From NCBI RefSeq assembly GCF_030704535.1, contig NC_081817.1:3797001-3861000 (forward strand): 64,000 nt of DNA. Direction: 5' to 3'. Position numbers and translations under genes: made by a program. The notes below the pieces were generated by a model. That model searched no databases, was not told where the DNA came from, and worked only from the letters and a program-made list of their open reading frames with translations. Origin of the DNA: Vitis vinifera (Eukaryota > Streptophyta > Magnoliopsida > Vitales > Vitaceae). Shown here piece by piece: positions 1-20,378 of the stretch (the first letter of the stretch is position 1; each line of letters begins with the position of its first letter).

Positions 1-1217
1 AAGCAGGGCTTGTGTCCCCCAGTTCCTAGAGAGACACAGTACATGCCAAGAAAGAACACCACCTCATGAACCTTCCTAGGATGCCCACAGTGTTTCCTAT
101 TGCTGCATGGTTTTAGCCTTGGGATGAACTGAGACATTGTCAAGAGGCTTAAACCCTAATTCTCATAGGAACAAAAGCGAAACATTCTCATTAGTCTTAG
201 TACAAATACCACATTCAAAAAATTTATTTCAGCTATAAGATTTACCATGACATAGATGATGGATGAAAGGAGGACGGTATAAAATTGACCAGTATAGGCA
301 TCGGCAAGAAATCCTCCCAGTAGGGGCATCACGGTTGTGACTCCTATCCAGTAATTTACATTCTTTGCTGCTGTTTTGGAGTCTTGATTAAGCACTTTAG
401 AGAAGTAATTGAAGAGATCGGTTGCTAATCCAAAGTAGCTCAGCCTCTCACTAAGCTCAATTGCTAGTCAAAAAATAATAGAGGTTCCCAAAAGTTAGAT
501 ACCAATAAGAAAAAGAAAGGGAGTACTATACTTTTGAATCAATTCCCTATTTAACAAACGCTGTTATAGGCTAAGTAAAAGGAACAAAGTAAGGTGCCCG
601 AAAAAGTGGGTGGGAATGCGGACAAAATTTTAAAACGACATGGGTCAATTTTTCAGCAGTCAATCCATTAAAGTAGCTAGTAACAAAGGTTGCAGAAGTG
701 ATGAGGAATTTTTGTTGTGATTGGTTCATTTCTCATGGTTTCCGTTCATCCAAAGAGAACAACTTTCAAGGACTCATCTCCATCAACAGACCCCTGATGT
801 TTCTCCATTTAAACTGAGGAAACTAATCAAATTGTGAATCAAAACTTCATACTTCTTTTGAATGACTTAGCTAGCAACTCTTTTTAACTATTTAGATTTC
901 AAAACATTTCAAATTTAAAGATAGTGATTGTGGGCATGAATGAAATATATACTTTGTGAAAGAGATTCTACTGATGATCATCTGAACATCTACATGAAGG
1001 GAGAAGGCAAACATACATTTGTAGTGTATAGTTACAGCAACTCAGCATATTAAATGTTCTTACTGATAATGAAGGAGGCAGCTTTCCACACGCCAGTTGA
1101 AGCTCGAGGAGGAACTCTTCCTTTATAATCCACAGATGAATCATGAACCCACTTCTCATCACCACCTTCTCCTTCTTCTCCATGACCTCTCTCTCTCCTC
1201 TCCATTTCTTGCTCCAT
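1..1217 (-). CDS. NRT1/PTR family (NPF5-type) proton-coupled transporter, 5' part (3 exons, off left edge)
   Basis: The first three exons are seen on the minus strand: 1217-1064, 463-246 and 155 to beyond base 1. All junctions are GT-AG and in phase. Translation starts at ATG 1217 (MEQEMERRERGHGEEGEGG) and runs through DEKWVHDSSVDYKGRVPPRA and the segment after STGVWKAASFII into ELSERLSYFGLATDLFNYFS, VLNQDSKTAAKNVNYWIGV and MPLLGGFLADAYTG. Exon 3 gives GLSLLTMSQFIP and FFLAMYCVSLGTGGHKPC. The ERLSYFG, NYW.G and GGFLADA blocks are POT/NPF signatures, and the acidic leader with DSSVD.KGR resembles the NPF5.6/5.7 group. The family has 12 membrane helices and imports nitrate, peptides or other small solutes with protons. 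Substrate cannot be told from this part. No stop or frameshift is seen, so the gene is probably intact; about three quarters of the protein lies outside the window. Confidence 0.88.
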
Positions 1218-4200
1218 AATATGCCTTAACTAATGATCAAAATGGTCAGTAACTGATTATAAAGCAAACCTATAACTGGGTCAGAGGAAGGTGGCTCTTG
1301 TTGTAAGACTGGAAGTGGTTTTTTTTTCCCTCTTAAATGGGATGAGTGGTGGGCTTGCTTTGATCTGCTTTTTATAGAGAGGTCTTTGCTTCACTTTTTT
1401 AGGTTCTTTGTCTTTAAAAGGCTAGATATAGTCGACCTTGGACATGGATCAGATGGGAAAAAAGGGTTAATGTGTCACTGTTAATGACTTCCTATGATGT
1501 AAATTATTCAACTTTCTTCATTCAGTTCCATGTCCTTTTTGGGCATAAACACAGTGGAAGGAGAGCACCCAATCCAGCCAGGAGGATTTCTTTTTTAACT
1601 TTTTTTTTTTTTGAAATAAAGCCAAATTAAAGTGGTACCATGTAGTCCAAAAGAAAGAAAAATGCCAATGATATAAGCCTGATAATTGGTTAATAGTAAA
1701 GGCAATTTCAGTCAGTAATAAAGTATTTTGGGATAAGATATCACTCTTAAGGGAAAGTTACAAAGTGAATTTGGTTGAGTGACACACCAAATCAATGAAG
1801 ACCTCACAAGAAATGTGAGGCACCTAATCATAGAAGTTATATTTTTGCAAATGAATGTTGGATCAAACTAAATTCTAAAGAAAATGTTTTTGGTGATATT
1901 CTTGTGGATAGTATGTTGGATGAAACTAAATTCTTAATCTTAAAGTAGATGGTATTATCACATGATATTACATGAATGATGCTTGGAAGATTTTGAGTCA
2001 AGTCTTTTGGAAAGTGCCTTTTTTTTTTACAATTCCTCAAATTAATATTCACTTCTCCCAAACTATGTAACAAAAAAGTCCACATGAAAGGTGGGATATG
2101 CGGGCTGTTAGGGTTTTTTAAGCATATTGTTGGCTTACTTCTATAGTTTGGTGAAGATTGTAAATGAGATTGGATGGGTTAAATATACTTCTAAAGCCAA
2201 GATTCATTCAATATCATCTTTTATCAGGACGAAGAAGTATTTGATTGAAGGAACACTTTGTTTTTGACTGAAAAGTTCCACTCTTGAGGCCCAAAGCTCA
2301 AAGCTACATGATAATATTGCCTAGTGATCTCTCTTTAGTTAACATGGCCCAAAAGATTTATTCAACATAATCATTTTTGAACTTGTCCTAAAAATTCCTA
2401 CCCAAAAGATGGCATCAAGCTAGCATTTGACCACCTTAAAAGTGTCATGCACTAAAAACTATTATTTCAAGTTGGAATTTTCACAAAAACTTTCGGTTAT
2501 GACCATTTGAAGTGGGTCACCATAAGATTCCCAAATTTTTTTTTTTTTTTTTTTTTTTTTCTTCAGCTCTTTTGATGTCCCTGGTTCCGTCCAAGGTAGG
2601 CCTACTGCTCATTTCATTGCCCACTATGAACATGTGCACAAATCTATGATGGAGACAGATGCATTTTTGCTTTGTTTTGCACAACCTGCAAAAGCTAGTG
2701 TATAAAAGTGTGTACATAATCATTAGCTTGTGATAACTGATAATTAAGCTTAACTGCCTGAGTTACCAAGCCATTAAGGTGAATCCCATGAAGCTGAGGC
2801 AGATGAGCTCATGAAGCTGCTTTTTGATGGCATATATTCGAAGTGTGTGTGTACAGATGCAGATGTAAGAGCCACATGGTTTAATGTGGCTTTTGAGTAG
2901 TAGGAAAGCTTCACATTGTGTTTGGTAGGAAAGAAAATATTCTCTACGTGATTGACAATGAGAATTTAACTTGGGTTTTCTTTTTCGGGTCCCCTGTCAC
3001 TCTCTTGGAACCAGATAGAGTTTGAAAATACGGTACTAACTAACCAAAATCATTGAATTTCTTAGTGAAATGGATAAGCTTGGTGGGATTTTATTCTCCT
3101 CTGACTCCAAAAATGTACTTTAAAGACGAACCTTTTCTTTAAGTGAATTACCATATAAAAAAACCAAGGCTATCTTAAGTGGAGAATTTATTTGCTTGTA
3201 ATGCTTCAATTTAGAATCTTAGAACACAATGGGTCCTGGACCACTTCAAGTCTTAAGCTTGGAAATGTGCCCATGAGCTGAGCCCCCTCTCCCACCCAGG
3301 GAAAAGTCGGCGATTCTATCAACCTTTTATATGTATTTGCCTTCTCAATACTTTGATAAAAGCTTGTTTGGATTGTAAGAAAAGATTTTCCATACCTTTT
3401 CTATGCCTAGCTACAAGGCGGAAAGAGACATGTCCTGCAGATGGACCCTAACCTGCACCAAGCGGCACTGAGAAGCAAGGATGATGGTGGATAAATATTC
3501 TCTCTCTATATATCAGCACATGATAGCTTCAACTTACCAATTGGCTATTGACAATGATCAAATCTTAGAAAGATTAATGGAGTCCACTGGCATTAGTGGT
3601 CCTCCAGCATCTCTGCGCCTACTTATTATAAGAGAGCACCCGATCCATGTCTATAAGATACCCTAGCATCTAAAGGGTTGGAGTAGGAAATTAACCTATT
3701 GGCCAGGCTTAGGGTAGTAAGCTTATCATTGATTTTTCATTACTAAAAGATCAGCATGGAATATTTGTTCAGGCTTGCGAGAGGCTCAAGTAGCTTGTTC
3801 TTGTTCTCCTCAATCTTTTAAGTTCCTGCTACTAACTTGAGAAAAGTTTGGAACCTGCTGCTAACAAACAAGAGCCATCATTGTCAAATTCAATCTCCAC
3901 ACCACCAAAATACACACACAAAAACAAAGGCCCTGCACTCTTTAGTGCCACAACAGTCTAAACGTGTCAACCACACAATAATTTTTGTAGGATAGGCATT
4001 AAGAAAAAGCAACTACATTCACAAATGTGTCTTTCATTAATCTCCCGGCTATACAGAGACCCTGATTTCACAACCGTCCCTCATGGTTCCCATGAGTTCT
4101 GAGTCAAAAGAAGATAGCACTAACATTGTCAAACCCAATTCAAGCTATGGTTATTATGAATTAGAAACCTGCTTTTCACATGGGCTCTAGAGGAAAACAT

Positions 4201-4301
4201 GCTACAAGTTAGAAAGTATACCACATGTCTGTCACAAGGAACAAAGTTGTTTGCGCATGCTAGCTTCCCTTTTTCCTCTCTTACAGAAAGAGGATATCCT
4301 G
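1218..4301. other. Spacer between the divergent NPF 5' end and the Rab 3' end
   Basis: I see no convincing gene here. Open frames such as 3481-3666 (plus) and 1837-2085 (minus) have no recognisable domain or splice context. The part next to 1217 should hold the NPF promoter and leader; the leader just upstream of the ATG on the minus strand is not distinctive. Poly(A)/poly(T) runs occur near 1600 and 2537-2560. The stretch ending at 4301 should hold the Rab 3' UTR. Confidence 0.5.
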
Positions 4302-6868
4302 TTAGGTAGAACAACAAGTTCTCTTGTTCATATTACCTGAAAGGTCCCCAACATTAATCGTAGTGCCATGAGGAAGGTTAATAGAGGCTGCCTCCTGAGC
4401 TGCTAGAGCCTTCTTGCTTATTATGTGGTAGATATCCAATAAAATAGTCTGGAATGCCTTCTCTACATTGAGTGCTTCCAATGCTGAAGTCTCAAGGAAT
4501 GAGAGACCCTCCTTCTCTGCTAAGATCTGAGCATCGTCTCCTGAGACTGCTCTTAAATGATTCAGGTCAGACTTGTTCCCAGCCATCATGATGACGATAT
4601 TGGAGTCAGCATGGTCCCTCAGTTCACGGAGCCACCTCTGAACATTCTCAAATGTTTGCCTCTTGGTTATGTCATAAACCAAGAGAGCACCAACAGCACC
4701 TCTATAGTAAGCACTGGTGATAGCTCGGTACCTTTCTTGACCTGCCGTATCCCATATCTGTGCCTTAACTGTTTTCCCCTCTACCTGTGTCATAATTAAA
4801 CTAAATTTAGAAACTCCAAAATGAAAAAACTTCTAGTTTCATTAGATAGCAGCTAGGCTCTCACATATAAGTTTAGGCATGCATAAGAGCCATCAAAGAG
4901 AGTGGCAAACTGCCATTTTTGGCTCCCAAAAGGAAGAAAACTTCATGGTTAGTAAATAGGTAATCAGTATTGTACAGCTCAAAGCCCACATGCTCTCGTA
5001 AGAGTGACTGATTACCGCAGGTACCCCCTGTCACTGCCCCTCGTGTTGGCCCCAAATGGAAATCCACCATGTCAAATGCTGGAGAGGTAGAATTTGACAT
5101 GCTCATATCCAACAGAAGCTCTACCAATCCCAGGAAACAGACTACATCTTTAAACCTAAATCCCTACTTAACCAAGACAGCACATGAATTTATTAATGAC
5201 CTCTTAAATGAAAAATATATCAGATTGTTTCAATATTTTTTTCCTGTTAAGTTATTTCACAGTAGGAAACTTGTTACATGTGACTGATCAAAACAAGCAA
5301 CTGACCCTGTGGAAGTGTCTCCTTTGAAATTACAGGAAAACAAAGATGAAAATCTTGTATTGTTATCAAATAGTTATGACACATGCCAACCGTGAATGGA
5401 ATAAGGAATTACACAGTTTCATGTCATTTTTTGTAGAATACATAATGTTCCAAAACAGACAGAAAGAAACATGCATTCTTTTTCATGTAGAACTGAAGTG
5501 TGATCAACAAGGATTGGATAATTGCTTCTAGTCAGTAGTCCAATCTCAACCAATTACCAGTTAAAAAAATAAAACGCCCATATTTAAGTTTTTGTGTTCA
5601 ATCTATGGCAGCAATTTGCTGCTATTCCAAGTTCTTGTAGTGCTCTGGCCATCTCAATCCAAAAACTGCACCATATCATTATGAGCTTTTCAATCAATTA
5701 ATCATCTTTACATTGACTTTCAATAATCACAAAATCAGAATGATCCTCATCAGCAGGAAAAAAAAGCACATCTGAAACCCAATTTCTAATTAGTAATTCA
5801 AATGGCAGCCGATTGATAAAAAAAAAAAAACTCTCCAATAATCCTACAAATTGAACCAACCCATCAGACATTTTAAATTAATCTGAGAGATTCAACAGGC
5901 TCCATTAATTAAAAAGCCCGCAGTGGAAGGGCCATATCCAAGACTAAAGTCAAACTAAATAGTGAAATAATATCCCCAACCAAATATTGTAAGGAAATTC
6001 CCCGTTCTTCAGTCAAAATGCAAATACAAGTCAACCGTGGGGTGGCATTATCATCACAACTTGGACATGACAAAGGATGTTGCCACCCACTACTGGGTAT
6101 TTCTGTACAATTAGGTTCGATCACATGAGCAAAGTTCGGCCATCGTTTTCTTTTTGGGTCGATTGTTGCAGTTAGGAAAATGTCCATACTTAAAAAAGAA
6201 ATACTTTTGAAACTACTTGTTACCTTGGAATTAACTTCAAACCCATTTCAAATTATTGTTAGTTATTCCCCATCAAGATGGATGTCGTCGGGAAAGTAAT
6301 GAACCGGACCAGGCTGGCGAAGTTCGAACATATATAGGCACTAAATTTGAACCCCACTTCCCTTCAATAAGAAATGAAATAGAAAGCCCAATGAAAGAGG
6401 AAAAAAAAATCTGTCAACCTCACATGATGAATATCCTAATCAATTTGGGTGCATATGATTAGATAATAATTTCAATAGAACTTTTCCACCACCTCTATTG
6501 TTCAACGCAGTATAAATAGCAAACCTACAGGAAACAAAATGGAAACCCTCGCCTAGAATCACGGAATACAGATCAATTGCACAAGGTCTGTAAATAAAAG
6601 AAAGGTAAGGAAATGAAAACAATACACACGATATCTTGTTTTGTCAAGTCAATATAAGGTCATTATAACCATGAAATTGAGGATCAAAGATTTGGACACT
6701 GACCTGAAGAGTCCTTGTTGCAAATTCCACACCAATGGTGGATTTAGACTCCAGGCAAAATTCGTTTCGCGTGAACCTCGAAAGAATATTTGATTTCCCC
6801 ACACCAGAATCTCCGATCAGTACGATCTTGAAGAGATAGTCATACTCGTGGTCGACCTTGTACGCCAT
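4302..6868 (-). CDS. RABA2: Rab11-type small GTPase, RABA2 class (2 exons, 215 aa)
   Basis: Exon 1 is 6868-6704 (55 codons) and exon 2 is 4784-4302, joined across a 1.9-kb GT-AG intron after ATRTLQ. The product is a complete Rab: GDSGVGKS P-loop (residues 19-26), switch I STIGVEF with Thr44, WDTAGQER switch II (66-73), NKSD (125-128), ETSA (153-156), and a C-terminal CCST whose cysteines are expected to be geranylgeranylated. The start [17 protein letters not shown] and the body [20 protein letters not shown] resemble plant RABA2 proteins, which cycle between GDP and GTP on trans-Golgi/recycling endosomes and direct secretion to the plasma membrane and cell plate. Length and all nucleotide-binding motifs are normal for the family. 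The exact paralogue within RABA2 is not assigned. Confidence 0.95.
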
Positions 6869-7442
6869 GGATTCTTCTCTCTACACACTCCCAAACCTAC
6901 CAGATCCAACCTTAATTACACGAAAAGAGAAGAGAAAAAAAAAAAAAAAACACGCATCAATCAAAATGGAAATCAGCGAAAAATATTGGAAACCACTTGA
7001 TTCCTCAAACGTTCTCATCTTCTCCGGGATTTTCCCTAGAAACAAGCGGAGGGGAGAGAAAATAAATTAAAGGAACTAACCATAAAACGATGATGAAGTG
7101 CTTTCGATTTGACCTGAGTTTGTTTTGAGTAGCAAAATTTGAAATTTCAAAGAATTGGAGAGATTTTCAGGGGAAGGAAGAAGAGAGAGACAAAGAGAGT
7201 ATTTCCATAACCAACGAGAAGAAACAGAATAACCGATGAAAAGGCATTTTTAAACGGCTTGAGGGACTTTCGGAGAAGTTCAAAAATAGCGACTTTCTTC
7301 CGTTTGTTTGCCGCGAAAATTTAAGATTCAAAATTTCCCCTTTTTTTTTTTTTTTAATCATTTTGATCCATTTTCTCGCCCAGCAAACTACATTGAAGGA
7401 GTTGAATTAGTATCGCATCCAACTAAATAAGGATTCTAGTAT
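6869..7442 (-). promoter_or_regulatory. Probable 5' UTR and promoter of the Rab gene
   Basis: This stretch lies immediately upstream of the Rab start codon. On the coding strand it is pyrimidine-rich, with CT runs near 7170-7200, as is common for plant 5' leaders. A 5' UTR intron is possible but I cannot fix its ends. There is a T-run at 7341-7356. No other gene is seen. Confidence 0.4.
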
Positions 7443-7776
7443 ATCTTCGTTATGGGTGTTTGATGAATAATTTAAGTGAATTAAGTATAAAAATAACTTT
7501 AAATATTAAAAATAATTAATTTATTTTTAAATTAATTTTTTTATTTTATTTTATTTATTTATTTATCCTTATTACCTTCGAAATTTCATTTATTATTTAA
7601 TCATTTTTATTGTTACTTAACTCTTTTACTTTAATTATAATTTATGAGGATAAATATCAATTTAATAATTTAAAAATAAATTTTATTGTACAATCTTAAT
7701 ATTTGAAATAAAATTATGTAATAAGTTTTAAGTTAATAATTTAAATAATAAGTATTAAGTTTAGTATTTTCTTTTA

Positions 7777-8138
7777 TGATTTTTTTAATTAAAACCATTT
7801 AGTACTTGAAAAAGAATGATTATATATATATATATATATATTAATATTTTTAAAAAAGTCATGAAGTATAAAATAATTAACTCAATAACTCATCCAAAAT
7901 TGGACATTTATTAAATAAAATTCTTTTTTTTTTTTCAAATAAATTAAAAATGGTAACTTCCCTTATATGAAATTTATATTTAAAATTGAGAGGATTTATT
8001 TGGTATTATTTTGAATTTTTTTAAATTAAAACCATTTAATATTTGAAAAGAATGACAATTGTATCTTTTAGTATTTTTTAAAAAGTCATGAAGTATAGAA
8101 TAATTAAGTCAATAACTCAACCAAAAATTTGACTTTAA
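7777..8138. repeat. Diverged tandem repeat in AT-rich spacer (about 235-bp period)
   Basis: The segment at about 7777-7908 recurs at about 8011-8138. Shared anchors are AATTAAAACCATTTA followed by a CTTGAAAA/TTTGAAAA-AGAATGA motif, and AAAAGTCATGAAGTATA followed by AATAATTAA and CAATAACTCA. The copies differ by scattered substitutions and small indels, so the duplication is old. No coding content is seen. Confidence 0.6.
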
Positions 8139-8592
8139 GTTTCAAATACATAAAAAATTCTATGTCAACTACAAAAAATGATATAGGTCAATAATAATAA
8201 TGTTGATGATGGAATTTTGTATTGGAATTAAAGACATATTAATCCATCATTTTGAAGGATATTCCTAATAGATAATAAATTCAACTCATTTTGAGTAACA
8301 TTCACCTACATAAAATAAATGAATTACTTGAATTATAGATTCTTTAGACAAAGGTAAAAATATTTATTTCATTAAAAATAAAAAAATAAAAACAGTATTC
8401 TAAATAAATAATTAATTAAAAAAGGATATTTCACTTGAATTATAAGTATTTTTATATGATATCAAATTTTGTTACCATGCTAAGAGTATTGATTAATAAG
8501 AAATAGTCACATGATTACATCAATGATTTTCTTATTTCATTTTATTTATATTTCATTTCTTTATTTTTTATTTTATTTGTTTGTTTCTAAAA

Positions 8593-8994
8593 GGGTGTTT
8601 GATAAAACTTAATGTTTATTACTTAAAGACTTAAGTTGTTGACTTCAAACTTATTACTTAATTTTTGATAAAATTAATTTAAAGTTTATTCTAAATTATC
8701 AAATTGATATATTTATTTTTATAAATTATAATTAGAACAAAGAAAGTCGCTTAATAATGAAGATCGTAGAATAATAAAAGAGATCGTGAAAATAAGCCAG
8801 ACAAATAAAGGTAAAAATATAAAATGAAGATATGAACTCGAGAATTAATTAATTTTTTTTCTTATTACTTAAAGTTATTTTTGACTTTAAGTTATATCAT
8901 TAAGTTATTTTACTAAATATACTTAATTTATTTAATGACATAAATTAAGTTATTGAATTATTTAAAGTTATTTAAGTTGATTTATCAAACACCC
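8593..8994. mobile_element. MITE-like element with 14-bp terminal inverted repeats
   Basis: GGGTGTTTGATAAA at 8593-8606 is matched by its perfect inverse TTTATCAAACACCC at 8981-8994. The interior is AT-rich, non-coding and partly self-complementary (ACTTAAAG/AAGTTATT motifs), about 400 bp in all. A possible 5-bp duplication CTAAA lies one base outside each end (8588-8592 region and after 8995), but it is not clean. A similar half-end, GGGTGTTTGATGAATAA, occurs at 7454. Size and ends suggest a non-autonomous DNA transposon; the superfamily is not fixed. Confidence 0.6.
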
Positions 8995-9818
8995 ACTAAA
9001 CCTTATTATTATTATTATTATTTTTATATATTTGTTTAACACATTAGAAATAGTCATACATATTAATTAATAGTTTATATTAAATTAAAAGTTCATTTAT
9101 ATTAATAGTCATACATATAAAAATATAAATAGAAATGAAGTTAAAACTAATCATGATAAGATATAGGAAATAAAAATGGAAAAATACAAATAAATACAAA
9201 ATAGTAAAAAAATATTAAAATGCTAGAAAGAATTCATGATTTTGTCAGTTTAATAAATTTTTTTCCTCATTGTACAAATTCTTTTATATAAAGTTGCAAC
9301 TAAATTTTGTAACTTCTATAGAAAGTTATTTCAATTCCTCCTAAACTTAGGATAAAAATATCAATCTATTATTTTTTGTTTTTTCTTTTAAATATAATAT
9401 AATGGGAAAAGTGGGTTTTTACCTCACTAATTTAAAAATATATAAAAAAAAACCCTAAATTTTATAAATCAGTTTTATCTTCATCAATTTAAAAATATTT
9501 TAAAATATATGATTTTTTTTATATAATTAATTATTTTATGAAATGACCCTTTACTTGATAATATTAAATAAAATTGTAAAAAAATAATTTACCACTTTAA
9601 GTCAATAAAAATATTTTACAAATAAATATATTATAAATTTTTATCTAATAAAAAGGTGTCAAGTTAATATTTTTTTAAAAAGTAATTTTCCTTTTAAGCT
9701 CATTTATCAGAAGTTTTAATTCTAAAAAAAATAACAATGGTGCTTTGGGCCTATTATTACCTATGGTCAGCCCTAAGCCAGTGGGGCATGTATTGAGGTT
9801 GAGAAAAGAGTTGGCCCT

Positions 9819-9904
9819 CATCATCATCATCATCATTATTATTATTATTATTATTATTCCTATTATTATATTATTATATTATTATTATCATCATCATCAT
9901 CATT
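9819..9904. repeat. (TCA/TTA)n trinucleotide microsatellite
   Basis: Runs of ATC and ATT trinucleotides, about 85 bp with a few interruptions. The open frame crossing them is an artefact of the repeat. Confidence 0.9.
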
Positions 9905-10210
9905 ACATAATCATATCTCTAATGCAAAAAACAAAAACATTGATCTGGTCTTCATTTTGAATTTTCAACATGCTCTCCTTATCATCATCGATGCTTTTGT
10001 CATGAAACTGGTTGTTCCATCTGGGTCATGCTTCAACTTGAGCCATTTGGGGTTTAAGTAACTCCATTAGAAAGACTTTCAAAAGTTCCTCCCAATGAAA
10101 TTTCTCTAATGTTCCATTTTTAAGGCCAATGTTTTTAAAAAACATTTTATGTATTTTGTTTTTAATTCACCAAGATTTTATATATGCATCCACCACCCAC
10201 CTAACACAAT

Positions 10211-10214
<4 letters not shown>

Positions 10215-10247
<33 letters not shown>
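10215..10247. repeat. (CT)n microsatellite upstream of gene A
   Basis: About 16 TC dinucleotides, some 230 bp before the gene A start codon. CT runs are common near plant core promoters, but no function is claimed. Confidence 0.9.
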
Positions 10248-10251
<4 letters not shown>

Positions 10252-10413
10252 ATACACTAATTGATTAGTATTTTTCCATGAAATTAAACATTATTGCAGC
10301 CGGCTTAGCCAGTTTGTTTCTGGACAGTTGCAACGAGCAAAGCATTTGAAAATCATATAAAGATAGAAACATAAACTATATATAAGAAAATTAATATGAT
10401 TTGAGAAGCTAAG

Positions 10414-10431
10414 TATATATATATATATATA
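10414..10431 (+). promoter_or_regulatory. TATA-rich core promoter of gene A
   Basis: A TATATATA run lies about 50-65 bp upstream of ATG 10480. Paralogues C, D, E and F have a TATATATA element 40-55 bp upstream of their ATGs, in the same context before a conserved TAGCTTA sequence. The shared position supports a core promoter role. Confidence 0.55.
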
Positions 10432-10479
10432 CATCTACGTTCAAAGCACCACAAAGTGCTTTAGCTTATTGCTTCTGTG

Positions 10480-14656
<4,177 letters not shown>

Positions 14657-14683
14657 AGAATACAAATGCCTCCCACCAAAAAA

Positions 14684-14689
14684 AATAAA
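14684..14689 (+). terminator. Candidate poly(A) signal of gene A
   Basis: AATAAA 28 bases after the stop codon. Plant poly(A) signals are degenerate, so this is only a candidate. Confidence 0.4.
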
Positions 14690-15689
14690 GCATTGCAATT
14701 GTTATACCTATAAAATAGAAATCCGTGAATAAATTGTATAGGTATCATTTGATTTGCTTTCTTTTAGGATGCAGTGTGCTGTTTTTAGATCCAATATTGG
14801 CTTTATATTTATGTTGTTTTTGAGGAAGATTGTGTTGGGTAAAATTAAAAATCCTCAGACCAATCATCCATAAATAGTCTTAATAAAATTATTCCACCTT
14901 ATAGACCTTTTAGGAGGGAAAACTTTGACACTTTGTATGTTTTTTCATTAAAATGAGCCTAGAATTTTTATACAAATTGTAACATCACGGATAACACATT
15001 TCTAAGAGTGAAAACTCTTATATTCCTTGGCTCAAAATATATAATTGCTATAATATTTATGTAAGTTGTAATATATCGAATGAAGAATTTAAGATAAAGA
15101 TATAATTTTGTTTTAAAGCAAATATATATAGGTAGCTTGATTTGAGAAAGTAGAAATTCTAGACATAAATGACAATTTAATATAGAATTTACAAGAGATC
15201 ATGGATAAGTATCATCAAGTTATATTGCAATTTGTAAGAGTGAAAACTCTAAGATTGCTTTTATTAAAATGATTATTATGTTGAGATTTTATTCAAATGA
15301 TTTTGATACCTCCACTGTGACATCAAAATTGGCTTATGGTATCGAAATTGAGTATTGCTTGTCGTTGCAATGTATTTGCATAACACCTTAAACTCACTAT
15401 ATTTGGATTGACTTTCTACCTTGTATTGAAGCGGTGCCAAAATCCACTCTTTTATATCGAAATACCTCTTTTCCTTGCCTTCTTCAATAGATGTAAACAT
15501 TACTCCTAAATTTGGGACTTAACATATAAGCTAAAAGATAATGATTTGCACTAAAAAATGATTCAAAAACCAATTTTTTTTATTATATATATTAAAAACC
15601 ATCAATTTTGAGTGTTAATCATTAAATAATGTTAAACATGTTCCTAAGTTGAGGAGAAGTTTAATTTCTTTAGGGGCTTTAGACAATTT
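14690..15689. other. Spacer after gene A with a 16-bp direct repeat
   Basis: No gene is seen. TAAGAGTGAAAACTCT, itself partly palindromic (GAGTGAAAACTC), occurs at 15003-15018 and again at 15235-15250, each preceded by similar sequence. This may be the edges of an old small element. Confidence 0.45.
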
Positions 15690-16570
15690 GGATTGTTATT
15701 TTTTTTTTTGCAAAGAACAATATTATGAAGATCATCAATAAAGGTGCTTTGATAGCTATGAAAGGAAAAAAGGTGAAAGATTTACATACTTTGATTGGGA
15801 AGACAATTTTAGGTGGAGTTATGAAGGTGGAGCCACACTATGAAGAGTCTTTTACTAGTGTTAAAGAAGTTGTTAAAGTAGAGGAGTGCAACAAGATGAT
15901 CAAGACTACATTTTTGGTTAAGAGTACTCATTGGCGCAAGGATGAGAGTAATCACAAAAGGAATGAAGTTTTGAAGAAGACATAAAAATGATTTCTTGAA
16001 TCAAGTTTGACGAGAGTTTAAACTTGATATATGTTTATTCTCATTAATTGCACAGTATCAAGAGAATTCAAGTCAAAACATAGATTGTTGAAATTTGACT
16101 CAAATGATTTATTTTTTATTTTTAGAGAACTCAATATTTATAGAGCTTGTGTTTTAATAAATTACTTTTTTAAAGTTTGACTATGATTAGGGAATTTTTG
16201 GTTTGAGGTTAATCCATAGGACTATAAATATGTGGTTTTTATGATAGATTTACATAGAAGAGACAAAGAGAAGAGAAAGTGAGAAAAGAGTGAGAGAAAT
16301 AGGAAGAGTGTATTGGGTTTTGGGTAAAGAAAGGTTGAGAAAGTTTGAAGCTTATATTCATTAAAATAAATTTGATCTCCCTTTTCTCATGGAGGTAAGC
16401 GATTACATTGAACTATGTAGATATTTGTCTTCTTTATTTCATTTTTATTTTTCTGTTAAATTTGGTAGTTAATTTTAAAGCAAATAGTGTTAATTAAGTT
16501 TGGTTGTTAATTTTAAAGCAAATAGAGTTAGCATGAATTTAGAAAATAGACATGCAATAGGAATTTAACG
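15690..16570 (+). mobile_element. Copia retrotransposon remnant (pre-integrase fragment and probable LTR piece)
   Basis: The frame 15725-15985 encodes KGALIAMKGKKVKDLHTLIG followed by KTILGG. This resembles the stretch just before the integrase zinc finger in plant copia polyproteins (typically KG..V.KG....LY.L.G). Just downstream, AGATTGTTGAAATTTGACTC at about 16081 looks like the junction of a polypurine tract and a copia 3' LTR starting TGTTGAAATTTG. No other polyprotein domains remain, so this is a deletion derivative on the plus strand, between genes A and B. The right boundary is uncertain. Confidence 0.6.
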
Positions 16571-16678
16571 TAGATCAACTTATACGGGGCATGAATGTAT
16601 TCGGTTCTGCAGTTTATATATTATTGTTTTATTTTAATTAGGATTTTGATTCTGATATTTCTATAAACCTATCTTCCC

Positions 16679-20378
<3,700 letters not shown>

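Larger units (their letters stand above)
8995..10413. other. AT-rich spacer upstream of subtilase gene A
   Basis: No gene is supported. The stretch is long and AT-rich with two microsatellites, listed separately. The last part, 10250-10413, is presumably upstream control sequence of gene A. Confidence 0.5.

Noticed and set aside
1854-1940. Short repeated phrase ATGTTGGAT.AAACTAAATTCT
   Set aside because: Only two copies of about 22 bp about 60 bp apart in AT-rich DNA; probably chance or simple slippage.
3481-3666. Plus-strand open frame of 61 codons in the NPF-Rab spacer
   Set aside because: No recognisable motif, no paralogue in the window and no splice or promoter context; within chance length.
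9745-9960. Open frame with poly-Ile/poly-His
   Set aside because: Produced entirely by the trinucleotide microsatellite.
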